The notes beneath the pieces are model-generated. The model was not told the DNA's origin, made no database searches, and saw only the letters and a list, made by a program, of their open reading frames with translations. A DNA stretch of 64,000 bases, from NCBI GenBank assembly GCA_951804985.1, contig OX638130.1, forward strand, positions 103,165,540 through 103,229,539. The letters are read 5' to 3'. Source of the DNA: Dryomyza anilis. Its lineage: Eukaryota; Arthropoda; Insecta; Diptera; Dryomyzidae. A program made the position numbers and the translations under genes. Below are positions 40,790-51,247 of the stretch, one piece after another; within the stretch, counting starts at the first letter, position 1, and the number at the start of each line of letters is the position of its first letter.

Positions 40790-41229
40790 GAGTCTTGGGT
40801 AAAGTGGGACATGAGGTAATGTGAAAAATTGCATGTTTTTGCACTTAGAAAAATAGAAACCATTGTCAATTTCTTCTTAATATGGCATCAAATTTTTCAT
40901 CCATGATTATATCCAATTTATACCTTTTTATTGCATTTCCAGAACAAGTGAAAAAAAAAAATGTTTTTGAAGTGTTTTTTTAGAGTGATATCAAAAAGTG
41001 CGAATTTTTGTCGTTTATAATTGAGGCGCTCAGCGCCAAAACGGCCTAATCCACATTGCTAAAAATATTGAGCTGAGTACGCAGTTCTATTCGCAATTAT
41101 TAAATCTGTAAGTCTATAAGTTATAAGCTAAGTTTTACAAGCTTTGGTTGTACTCTGGTAAGCGATAGTTTTTTTGGCATTTCATAAAATTAAAAAAATG
41201 TGAATGCCAAAATGGCCTAAGTCACTTAG

Positions 41230-41472
41230 GCCAGATTTATTTATATAACTGAAGATCAAGAGCCGAGCTCCCTCACCGTTATATTTGTATATTTGTACTA
41301 TAATATCGAATCCGTCGAGGAGAGAGCTTTTCATGAAAGTGTTTACTCTCGGAGGTTTGCGATTGTCTACCGAGAGGTAACACGGTATAAGATTTAGTAA
41401 TCCCAGCACAGATTTGAACATGTGTTACGCGACCTTTCGGCGCACTAACATCTGGGCTACCGATCTGCATAG
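41230..41472 (-). mobile_element. tRNA-derived SINE-like unit
   Basis: On the minus strand the segment starts with an A-box-like GGTAGCCCAGATGTTAGTGC, followed about 30 bases on by a B-box-like TGTTCAAATCTGTG. A stem around GAAAG between them resembles an anticodon arm. Downstream come CTCTCGGTAGAC...CCTCCGAGAG and CATGAAAAGCTCTCTC, a body style I associate with insect SINEs, then an ATAAATAAAT end. The acceptor stem does not pair, so it is not a functional tRNA gene. It interrupts the transposon at 41022-42629. Confidence 0.5.
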
Positions 41473-41565
41473 TACATATCAAAATTGAACGAACAGTTTG
41501 CTGATGTTCTGTCAATTTCTTAAGCAGCCCATAATATGATTACATGAGGATAAAATGCGACTCAC

Positions 41566-42235
41566 ATAAAGCAAATTTAGAATACAAAACGGCTAAGAAG
41601 GAACTCCTTACAACTGAAAGGGATGTACATAAGTATATGGCGGAATCTGCTATATCTGGAGTGCAGTTCCAAAAGGTGTAACGATGAATATGCTGCTTTT
41701 ACTTTTGATCTATTGAAGACTTTGTCAACTCCGGTTTTATCTAAAGGAATAGCCTATTACAAAAGACAATTGTGGGCATGCTGTATGGTATTCATGATGG
41801 CTTCAAGAGAACCACAAGAAATAGGATCTTGCATTATCCATCATTTAAAAAATTATGTTAAGAATCAGAAAGTTATAATTTACAGTGATCAATGCAATGG
41901 GCCAAATAGAAATATAACAATGAGCACAATATGCAATTTATAGTCAACTGTTCAAACTTAAAATTAATATATCAGATAATGATTTGAAAAAATTGCATCA
42001 TTGGAAAAATACAAAAATAGAAATAGAATGGATTAATATTCAATGGCTTCGATTTGAAAACGATAATCGACATATAATAACATTTAAGTATTCCAATAAG
42101 AAAGAGGCCTTGTTCAAAGAATAAGACATTTCAAAAAGAAATTCATAAAAGTGGTTTGGATTTGCTGTACCCAAACGGAACCCATACTAATGAAAATAAA
42201 TATTAAGATATGTAAGAATAAAAAAAATATATACC
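41566..42235 (+). pseudogene. Remnant of the TIR transposon's encoded protein
   Basis: One frame from about 41566 reads HKANLEYKTAKKELLTTE and runs to a stop near 41682. A second frame (to 41943) contains DEYAAFTFDLLKTLSTPVLS and IYSDQCNGPNRN. A third stretch at about 42040-42125 reads WINIQWLRFENDN. The order and lysine-rich style match one protein broken by frameshifts and stops. The SDxC.GxNRN-like motif occurs, to my knowledge, in an insect transposon-derived protein family whose superfamily I cannot name with certainty. Confidence 0.6.
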
Positions 42236-42662
42236 ACCTATCAACTATTCATTTAGTAATTAATTGAAAACAAATTCACAAGCAAAGATGATTCTGGATG
42301 AATGATTATCTACGCTATATAAAATTATAAAATAATACAAAATTCTTACATTTTCCAGGCCTAACAAACAGTTGGAAACAAAATTTTTAAAATTTAATGA
42401 ATGCCAAAGTGGACTAAGCCACATTAACTTTTTTTAGTATGCATTTTAAGGTTTCTTTTTAAAATATAAGTGTTCTTGTTACTATTATTAGCATAAAAAT
42501 ATACACCAACATTTTATTTATCTAAAATTCAACGAACTAAAGTATTTTAAAATATGATCATTTACATTTTTCTGTTTTTTGAAGTTCGAAAATTTTGTGG
42601 GTTAGGCCGTTTTGGCGCTGATCGCCTCAATTAGGAAGATGTTTTTAAAATGATCGGATGTA

Positions 42663-42991
42663 AAGGGTTTTTAACAAGGACGCTACAAAAGTAGAGCGAC
42701 AGGGACAGCAAATGACTCCGTATTTCTTGCCGCTCTTTTGACATTTCTCTTCAGTAAGGTTTGCCATTTCATGATGGAAAGAGAATTTCGGTAGTAAATT
42801 TTAATAATTTCGACTCGTTGTTGGCTCGTATATCTTTCCATCATGAAATGGCAAACCTTACTGAAGAGAAATGTCAAAAGAGCGGCAAGAAATATAGTGT
42901 CGTTTGCTGTCCCTGTAGCTCTACTTTTGTGGCGTCCCTGTTGAAAAACCCTTGAAAAAAACTTTTGTAGTGCTCTTATTGAAAACCCCTT
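42663..42991 (-). mobile_element. Palindromic MITE with transposase fragment, copy 2
   Basis: Same family as 25842-26181 but in the opposite orientation: the doubled terminus is on the right and the central [15 protein letters not shown] reading is on the minus strand. Flanked by TA. 329 bp. It is inserted in repeat family A, whose other copy (53700) lacks it. Confidence 0.85.
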
Positions 42992-43460
42992 TAGTATATC
43001 TGTTGAAATCCAAACGGGGTTTGCAAATAATTTAACATTTCTTAAATGGTGCTAAGTTATGACCAAATTGCGATATTGGAATAAAATAGGAAAGATTATC
43101 TGGGGTAATTTAATTGGTTTAGGGAGATAAGATCTTAATTGCAAAGGAATGTCGTAAAGCGAACCTTTAACAGGAGCAAAATTATACATCGATAAATATG
43201 AAATAAGAAGAAGAATTTTGTATAATTTGAAATACAAAAATGCTATTTTATTTTGGTAAAATTTTTTTCCAAGATTTTTGAACAAGTCCGAAATTGAGCT
43301 GTTTGGAAAATTCACTCAAAAATCAATTAAAATGCATATAAATGTTATTTTGTCAATGTAAAAAATTAGATCATGAATCAGTCTATAGACTCTGCAAAAG
43401 AATTTAAAATTATTGAAATGAACTTTTTTGGGAAGAAAATCAAAACCTCATTACCCCACT

Positions 43461-44420
43461 AAAAAAATAAACAATAATAATAAAAAATATTAAAAAAAGT
43501 AATGAGAAAAATAATAATAATAAAAAAATTATGCCAACAAAAAATTGACAAAAAAAAATTAAAAATTAAAACAAAAATAAAATATTTGCAGCGAATTTGT
43601 GATGTTTAGCTATGGCAAAACATTACATTTGCTGCAGCTGCCTGCTGTACTTGTGCAGGGAATAAATACGCCAACAACAATAAAAAAAAAAATATTTAAC
43701 AACAAGAAGAATAAAAGCAACAACATCAACAGTTTGTAGTCATCATGCATATCATCAGCGTCAACTTGTTGTCAGCAGCAGCAGCACTGCACAGCGCACT
43801 AATACAAACACAAACAAGTCAACAAAATAGACAACTACATACACAAACAGACCCACACACACACACATCCTTCGCATATCCTCGCCCCACGAAGGATATA
43901 CTGCATACACACACAGACACAGACTGAAACACACACACAGAGTGCCCGAAGCTGCATGTGGGCATGTTTTACATTCATTACAAGTTGCTGTTGCTGGCTG
44001 TGACTATTACTGTTGCTGCTGCAGTTGAGCCCCGAGTTATTTGCATTTTGCTGTAGTTGTTGTTGCTGCTGCTTCTCCCTTTGTTCACATATTTATTTTG
44101 TATTTTGCGTATGTGTTTGTTGCGCGCTGTATTTATTTATCCTAATTTTGCGCACATCAAGAGCAACACGACTCGCATCAGCAGCAGCAGTTGCTGCATC
44201 CAAAGCAACAGCACCCATAGTACTAAACAAGATCATGAGCAACCTCATTTAAAACATCATCATCAGCTAACACCCCATTCTACACTACGTCCCTTTTCAT
44301 TGTTTTCACTCTTAACTGTTGCTGCAGCTGTCCCTAAAACAAACGCAACTATTAACGTTGCAAGCCTTAGTGTAAACAGCTATTTGAACCTCAGCTGCGC
44401 ACAAAAGCAGTTTTAAAAAT
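43461..44420. other. Non-coding stretch with CA runs and CAG/CTG-rich patches
   Basis: CA-rich runs at 43852-43866 and 43905-43940, CAGCAGCAGCA at 43775, and TTGTTGCTGCTGC at 44057. Overlapping open frames on the plus strand (43745-44416) are rich in C, S and T with no domain. This resembles normal fly intergenic or intronic DNA with triplet bias; a regulatory role is possible but not shown. Confidence 0.45.
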
Positions 44421-45719
44421 GAAAAACAAATCACAAAAAAAATTTGAAAATATACAAAAATTCTAAGATCTTCTGTGAATGCGCAAAATTTTCAAAATGT
44501 TGTCAAACAAAACAGCGTCAAATGCATTTTTAAATAGTTTGCACCACATTGTAGTAGGCATTCTATAAAAATAGTTTAGATTATGTGAATCAGCAACATG
44601 TGACGACAGCATCATGTGACGACAGCAGCCTGTGGTGACAGCACTTAGCCCCAGAGACGAAAATAGACAAATTTGAAAGGATTGTTGAAATATTTAAATA
44701 TTGTTGTTGAATATAAAAGGATTTAAATCCCTGTTTATTATAAAAATAATTCGATTTTTCAATAATGAGCAGGTTCTCAATCGAATCTTATAATTCTTAA
44801 GTTCATATTTCACATGTTTAGTTTGAGAATTGAGAACTCTTTCTATAACCGCAGTAAATATATTCAATTCAAAGTTAAATAACTCAAGGTTTGAGAAACC
44901 AATTCGTTCTCGTAAGTTTCAATAATATCTAATGCTAGTCTAAAAAAAATAATATTTTTCGAGTTTAGATTGAAATATCTTAAAGACCTATTGGAATAAT
45001 ATATTATCGCGGTATATTATAATTACTAATTAGTTTTGACAATTGAAACACAAATTATATTTACAATTTTTTGGAAAACTAGTTTTGTAAGGGACTGTAT
45101 TTTTTTGTAATTCTAAAAAGTAGCTGAAAAGTGCTTAAAATATGGAGAGCAATTTTCTGCAAAACGTTACGTAATAAAATAAACTACGTATGCAGCCAAA
45201 ATCAGTAACCGCGAATTATATAGAATTGATTTGTGGGATGCCCACAGCAACATTTTTGTCTTCTTGTTTTGTTGAGTACCTAGTGTAATAAAAAAGTCTA
45301 ATTATAGTTGGAGTATGAAGTAAATAAATATATTTGTAAATTACTTTTGTACCAATCCCGGAATTTAGGGATTAAAACGTTTGCAATCCCGTAATCTTTG
45401 GATTAGCGAAGTTTTAAGTTGCTCTGTGCAATATAAATACTCATACGTCATGTGTCACATATTATCAAATAAAGAAAATTTTAACTTTTTTATAAATAAA
45501 GAAATGAATTAAAAAGAAATGATTACATTTACATTTCCTAAAATTAATTTTTTCGATATCTACTAAATTATATGATATAAAACTGAAATTAAAAATAAAA
45601 AAAGAATTTCTTTTCAGTTATTTCATAAATTCAAAATCACTAGGATGTGCTCCCAATGTTATTATTATTTTTTTTTTAAATTTTGTGAACCCAAAAGTAA
45701 TTTATTGCTTATTTTTAAA
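44421..45719. other. No supported gene
   Basis: AT-rich. A short tandem GTGACGACAGCA unit (three copies) lies at 44600-44640, and an ACTCATACGTCA word at 45440. Nothing else is assignable. Confidence 0.45.
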
Positions 45720-46560
45720 TCAACTATCGATTGGCAATATTACCAAACATTAAGTTGTCATTTGTTATTTGCAAGAAAAAAGTAGGGCAAAATATTTTTT
45801 AATAATGATGAAAATCGATAGTTGCTTTAAAAATAAACAATTAATACCTTCACACCAATATTTTATCTTTCACCAATAAAGAGTTATAGCAAAAAAACGA
45901 AAAATTGAAAATCTTGTCATGCCAAAAAGGCGTATATTTTCGTTTATTTGCTATAACTCTTTAACAGTACAATATTAACTAGTGATGTAAAGGCAATTAT
46001 TGTTTGTTTTCAAAGCACCTATCGATTGGCATTATTATTTAAAAATAATTAATCAAACGTTAGTTTGTCATTTGTTATTTGCAAGAAAAATGTAGGGCAA
46101 AATATTTTTTAATAATGATGAAAATCGATAGTTGCTTTAAAAATAAACAATTAATACCTTCACACCAATATTTTATCTTGCACCAATAAAGAGTTATGCA
46201 AAAAAAAACGAAAAATTGAAAAATCTTGTCATGCCAAAAGGGCGAATCTCTTCGTTTTTTTGCGATAACTCTTAATTGGAGCAACATAAAATAGTGATGT
46301 AAAGGCATTAATTGTTTTTTTTTCAAAGCACCTTACGATTGGCAGCATTATTTAAAAATAATTTGCCAATATTTTTCTTGCAAATAATAAAAAAAATATT
46401 AACATATTTTAAAATAATGATGACAATCGATAGGTTCTTTAAAAACAAACAATTAATTCTTTTGCACCACTATTTAATCTTGCACCAATAAAGAATTATA
46501 GCAAAAAAACGAAAATATTCGCCCTTTTGGCATGACGAGATTTTCAATTTTTCTAATTCG
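45720..46560. repeat. Tandem array of self-complementary ~300-bp units
   Basis: Units beginning at about 45722 and 46016, and a third partial unit at 46328, share ATCGATTGGCA, TTGTCATTTGTTATTTGCAA, GGGCAAAATATTTTTTAATA, ATCGATAG.TGCTTT and ACCAATAAAGAGTTAT. Each unit is internally inverted: AGAGTTATAGCAAAAAAACG is answered by TTTGCTATAACTCTT, and ATCGATAGTTGCTTTAAAAA by TTTTCAAAGCACCTATCGAT. This is a palindromic MITE that has become tandem. Confidence 0.85.
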
Positions 46561-46699
46561 CACTTTTGGTTTTTTTTTTTTTTTTTTTTTAGAAATATAC
46601 AACAAAATGACACGCGATTTTGGCACAGCATACTTGAGGATAAACTACATTCACAAATGTAGAAAAAAAACGCAAATGTCAAAAATTACACATTCGCTT

Positions 46700-46997
46700 C
46701 TTTTGTAAGTTTTCTCACAGTGTCATGTAAGTAACTTGTATGGAAAATGGGCGTGTCTGCTGACTGATTAAAATATCATGAATCGAAATTTAAACGGACA
46801 TACAGAAAGACTAACGAAATGACGTACAGATGACAGTCAGAGAGACAGAAGAACAGATTGACATGACCAAATCGAGTCGCAAAGTGATACTGATTAAGAA
46901 CATACTTTTTTATGCCTATCAGGCTCTATAAGAGACCCTACAATATTCGCACAAACTTAATATACCCTTGTACTCCATGGCTATAGGGTATAACTAA
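46700..46997 (-). mobile_element. Degenerate mini-me type element, minus orientation
   Basis: Read on the minus strand it starts TTATACCCTATAGCCATGGA, passes GGGTATATTAAGTTTGTG and a core resembling CTTAATCAGTATCACT, and continues with GTCATGTCAATCTGTTCTTC and diverged GTCT-like repeats. This is the same layout as 37489-38235 but older. Confidence 0.65.
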
Positions 46998-47746
46998 ATT
47001 GGTTATTGTTTAGGGTATCTGATATAGGTACTAAAAACAAATTTTACGTGAAATTTTCTACAAATATGAATTATCTTGAGAAAGAACTATGTAGCGAATT
47101 GTTGGCGAAAGGAACATTTTTTCGAGAATGATTTGAATGGAAAGTAACTGTTTCGAGTAAGATTTGTCGTCGATATAAATTGTCTGGGCAAGACTTGTCT
47201 TGCATAAACTGTATTCAAGAAGAATATGTACGTAATATTTGTCTTCAGGCTGAATTATATCGGTGAAAATTTGTATTAGGAAATTTTCTCGTGACATAAT
47301 TTTCCGTGGAAAGATAAAGTACTCAAATGAACCATACAATTGCGTACTTAAAATTTCATATTTAAATGAATTTGTTTTTAATTTCAGTATTTTATTTCAT
47401 GTTTGTTTTTTTGTTTTCCTATGAAGTATTTTTTTACAATTTAAATATTTAGTTTTCGTTTAGTTTGATTGAAAATATATTTTTTTTTATTTAATTTTTT
47501 TTATTGACATTTTTTTTTATTGTTTATTTTTTGGTATTTTTTTATATATATATATTTTTTTTTTTTAATTATTTTTTTTATTATTTTTTTTATTCTTTTT
47601 TTTTATTATTTTTTTTTTATTATTTTTATTTTTATTGAAAACCATTTCCAGCAGATTGCAAATTTTTGTATATCCAAAAACTGCAGTTTCTCATTCAAAT
47701 AAATTCAATTGTTCCAAGTAACAAAAGTTGCTACTTTGTCTTTTAG
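46998..47746. other. AT-rich sequence, T-only tract at 47480-47640
   Basis: No gene. The T-rich tract gives I/F-rich frames that are compositional. The end of this stretch (CTACTTTGTCTTTTAG) is a good pyrimidine tract and acceptor for the exon-like segment that follows. Confidence 0.5.
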
Positions 47747-47850
47747 GCTGCTGCCACCATCGATGCCGCATCCGGTGCCGTCGCCACCGCATGTTTTTGG
47801 GGCGCAAAAAACTTCTTCGCAACAACGTTTCGCTCAAATGCGCATTTATT
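47747..47850 (+). CDS. Candidate plus-strand exon, 104 nt, unidentified
   Basis: A GC-rich island in AT-rich DNA, bounded by TTTGTCTTTTAG and ATT|GTAAGTG. All three frames are open: one reads LLPPSMPHPVPSPPHVFGAQ onward, one AAATIDAASGAVATACFWGA onward with many C-ending codons, one contains MFLGRKKLLRNNVSLKCAFI. Composition, splice sites and openness are exon-like. I cannot match it to a protein or find partner exons in the window, and which frame, if any, is used is unclear. It would belong to a gene on the strand opposite Frq, or be a non-coding exon. Confidence 0.4.
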
Positions 47851-48312
47851 GTAAGTGTTCTGGGTGAACATTTTTCTTAAGTTTCTTTTTTGAATGCCTT
47901 AGGTGCAACATTGTTGCAAGTTTTTTTTCTACTTTTACCAACTGCGTAAAACACAGCGATAGAATAGAATAAAAATAATTCTATAAAACATTTTTAAACC
48001 ATTTTAAAAAGACTACAACGGACAAAAAAAAATAAACAAACTTTTTAAATATTTTTACAAACTTTGTGTTACACAGTTGAGTTGTTGCAGCAGCTGCCTC
48101 TGCTGCGCTTTGCATTAACGTGTCGTAATGCACAAAGCTATTACAATATTTGGAAAGTATTTAAAAAAAAATAAAATTTTTAAAAACTAAAATACCAGAA
48201 TGTGGAGGCGCAATGAAAAAGAATATTTTTTTTCCGAATTAAATTAGTTTGTTTAAGTTTTTCTTTTGTTTTTGCATTTTGTATATTAATTGCGTTTTTT
48301 TATTTTATTAAA
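47851..48312. other. No supported feature
   Basis: AT-rich DNA with a small GC-richer patch around 48080-48130. No second exon with matching phase is evident. Confidence 0.45.
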
Positions 48313-48714
48313 TACCCAGTCTGCCATTTCTCGGAGACCTTCGATACCTCGAAGCTTTCTCGAATAACTTAGATTAAAAAGTTCGATAGTGTTGCTTTCT
48401 CGATTCTAATTTTTAAAAATTTTCGTACATTCAAATTCTTTGACAAGATACGATATTTAAACATTTATCAAATCGATATCGCAATATTTTTCGCAGCAAT
48501 CTCGAACTTTTATCGTTTTTTTCTACGATATCGTTCCGATCCCGAAACATTTTTCGTATCGAGAAAACTCCGACAGAACGTTCCTATATCTACCTACCAT
48601 CTAGGCCCAATTTGACACTCGATATCGTTACGAGAACGGGTCCGATATCGTGTGATTTCTCCATCTACTCGCAATGATCTCGTAACGGTATCGGTACGAA
48701 CGGCATACTGGGTA
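48313..48714. mobile_element. MITE with TACCCAGT termini
   Basis: About 400 bp beginning TACCCAGTCTGCC and ending GGCATACTGGGTA, which are complementary apart from one base. The interior is rich in TCGATATCG and CGATATCGTT-like palindromic words. A decayed relative is at 6330-6555. Non-coding. Confidence 0.8.
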
Positions 48715-49793
48715 TGTTATGAAATTTTTTTCGGTTTTTGTTATATTTAAAATGAAAAAAAACACACAAACATAAAAGTTGGACTAATTAATAGTAAATA
48801 ATAATAGATGATTTCATGAAATAGGAATTTAAGGAATTTTCAACTTACAATCTATAAAACTGGAAAACATAAGTTTGTCTTTATTTTGTGAAATGGAAAT
48901 GTATTATTGTTCAGATATTTATTGAAATTTAATTATTTTTATAAGAAATTGTCTTTATTTTTATCACGTAAATATCCAAAATCATAAAATGTACATTTCA
49001 TTTTCGAAAAGCCTGATTTATTAGCTGGACACATCGATAGGTTTTCTAGCATGTCTCGAACAATATATATTTTAATATGAACCAACATACAAAAGTGATT
49101 TTTTTTACTATTTTTTGTAACTGTGGTCCCCCGTACCACAGACGATAGTTGTCCGAAAATATAAAAAATAATTGACCAATATTCTTATATAGCCTTATAT
49201 ACCAAAGGGGGGATAATCGAAAAAATTACTTTATTTGGTCGATTTGTTGTTGCAATGACTCGGTGTAAAGATTTTTTATTTAAAGGAGCAGGTTTTTATC
49301 AAACATTACCTTGTTCTTTCTCATTAAATTTTTATAATTCTAAAAATTTTGAAAATATAATAGAATTTACTTTAATAACTATAAAAATAGGTACACTCAG
49401 GAAAAAATTCATATAAATTTTAACAGAAATTAAACAGATTTCATGTTATTTTTTTTTTCAAACAGATTGATCATGTTAAGTGATTTTTGTGATACTGAAA
49501 TTTAATAGTTGAAAATGTAAAGTTAACCTGAATATCTTTGTTTAATTTATAGTATTGTTGTTGTTTTCCATAGTTAAAAGTATCATGTAAAATTAACATG
49601 AATCTGTTCAACAAATTATCTGTCAAAATTCTCTCAATATATGTAATTTTTAATTATTGTTCAAATATGATAATTATATATAAACGTATTCTTTTCTCGC
49701 ACAATGAGCTATAAGTCCGGGTTTTATTAACAGATTTCAATAATTTATTAATATAAATAAAATAATTTCAAAAGTTTTGCAAAGCTCAAGAGA
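48715..49793. other. No supported gene
   Basis: AT-rich sequence. The part at 49390-49640 has repeated AACATG / CATGTTA words on both sides and may be another old inverted-repeat element; the evidence is too weak to call one. Confidence 0.4.
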
Positions 49794-50020
49794 ACGTAAA
49801 TATAGCAACTGAGATTCATAGAATAGATTGATAAAAAATTAATTCAATTAATAAAATTAATCAGATATACGTATTATTTAGTAGCATAAATAAATTTGGG
49901 TTGGTGTATGTTAAAATGTATGCATATATAGCATATACACCAACCGACAGTTTTGGAGGCACTACACAGTTTTACAGGCACACACAGTTTTAAATTCACT
50001 GCACAGTATTACAGGTACTA

Positions 50021-51247
50021 AGGACTGCGTCGAATAAAATTGTCCGTTACATATCTTCCCATAATGTGCTATTGCAAGAAAAAAATTTGATCATTTGTTG
50101 TTGTTTTGAATTAAATGGCAGAAAATAATTTGTATCAGTTATAGTCAATACATAATTTATTTAACGCGAAAATGGCAAACGAAGTGGAAGTGCAAGAAAA
50201 TATAATTAAAATTTTTCAAAAACAACCTAGTTGGTCTTTTAAAAAAATTGGCAAGGAGGTATGGGGCTAACCCTGGGACCATTTCTCGCGTTATCAACCG
50301 CTTTAAGGAAGACCTGAGTATTGATCGGAAGAAAGGTTCTGGTAAAAAAAAGGCCCACATGATCGTGAAATGTCGAAGAAAGTTGTCAATATTTTTCGTG
50401 CGCAGGACTAAGAAAGAGGCTGGGCTAAAGACGTACATAGTCCAAAAAGTTCTGGATAGAAATGCCGTCAAGAATGAAACCGCAAAACAAAAAGCTAAAA
50501 AGCTGAACCAAGATTTTTTTTTTTTTAATTCGATTGCTGCATAATGGACGACGAAATTTATGTTTTAGCGGACTTTTCTCAGCTACCTGGGCAGGAATTT
50601 TATATAGCCGATTGTCGAGGAAATGTCGCTGAAAAATTCTAATAAAAAAAATGACAAAATTTCCAAAGAAATTACTTGTTTGGCATGCAATTTGCAGTTG
50701 TGGAAAAAGGAGCAGCTCATTCGTGACATCGGGTACAATTAATAGCGAAATATATGTGAAGGAATGCTTGCAAAAGAGTTGCTTCCATTTTTACTCCAAC
50801 ATGAAGTGTCCACATTTTTTTGGCCTGACCTCGCTTCATGTCACTACAGCAAAACGGCCTTAGAGTGGATCCAACAAAATGCAGTGATTTTGGTGCCTAG
50901 AGAAGCCAATCCACCAAACTGTCCAGAACTCAGGCCGATTGAGAGATACTGGGCTTTAGTAAAAAGGGAGATGAAGACAACAAAAAAAGTGGACCTTCAA
51001 GACTTTAAAAGAAAGTGGTCTTCAGCAGCTGTGAGGGTGTCGGAAACTACCATTATAACATTAATGGAAGGGGTTCCGGAAAAATTAAAACTGTTTATTA
51101 AAAAATATTAATTTCTGGTTTTTTATGTATTTTTTTTAAATCTAAAAATAATTTGCAAAATAAAATATTTTATTCTATAAATATTCGATTACTAGATTTC
51201 TAGATTTTTTCATTTTTGTAGCGAACAATTTTATTCGACGCAGTCCT
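50021..51247 (+). mobile_element. Tc1/mariner superfamily element, DD37E-type, inactive
   Basis: 1,227 bp flanked by TA, with ~31-bp terminal inverted repeats starting AGGACTGCGTCGAATAAAAT (23 exact bases, then two mismatches). The transposase is broken. It lies within repeat family B, whose other copy at about 17340 lacks it. Confidence 0.92.
50172..51110 (+). pseudogene. Broken Tc1/mariner transposase
   Basis: The ATG at 50172 opens MANEVEVQENIIKIFQKQ; a frameshift near 50260 moves to a second frame with the DNA-binding helix-turn-helix region (GTISRVINRFKED). Near 50520 a T run disrupts the frame again. The first catalytic Asp region is recognisable as MDDEIYVL...DFSQLPGQEFY from 50544. 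Stops and shifts follow until a frame with WPDLASCHYS (second Asp) and CPELRPIERYWALVKREMK (catalytic Glu), ending TAA at about 51111. From the second Asp to the Glu there are 37 residues, matching the DD37E group known from flies and mosquitoes. At least three lesions make it non-functional. Confidence 0.88.

Larger units (their letters stand above)
41022..42629 (+). mobile_element. 1.6-kb TIR DNA transposon, decayed
   Basis: Terminal inverted repeats of about 30 bp begin TGAGGCG and include CAGCGCCAAAACGGCCTAA, flanked by AT on both sides. Related words (GCCAAAATGGCCTAAGTCAC near 41206, GCCAAAGTGGACTAAGCCAC near 42402) repeat sub-terminally. The interior holds remnants of one protein (41565-41943 and beyond to about 42230). 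The 2-bp AT duplication is compatible with the ISL2EU group, but I cannot confirm the superfamily. A SINE-like unit is inserted in it. Confidence 0.75.
40790..43460 (+). repeat. Dispersed repeat family A, copy 1, interrupted by two younger elements
   Basis: The outer parts (40790-41021, 42630-42662 and 42992-43460) match 53700-54260 in order: GGTAAAGTGG.ACATG.GGTAATG, TCTTAATATGGCATC, TTTTTCATC.ATGATT, TTATTGCATTTC, AAATTATCGGATGTA, AATTGCGATATTGG and ATCTGGGGTAA. Copy 1 is split by a 1.6 kb TIR element at 41022 and a palindromic MITE at 42663, both absent from copy 2, so both inserted later. Class unknown; no coding capacity. Confidence 0.75.

Noticed and set aside
41398..41472. A functional tRNA gene
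   Set aside because: A- and B-box-like words are present, but the acceptor stem does not pair and the anticodon arm is irregular; better explained as a SINE head.
43745..44416. Overlapping plus-strand frames of 60-119 codons
   Set aside because: Low-complexity CA and CAG/CTG sequence, no splice-site or domain support, several frames open at once.
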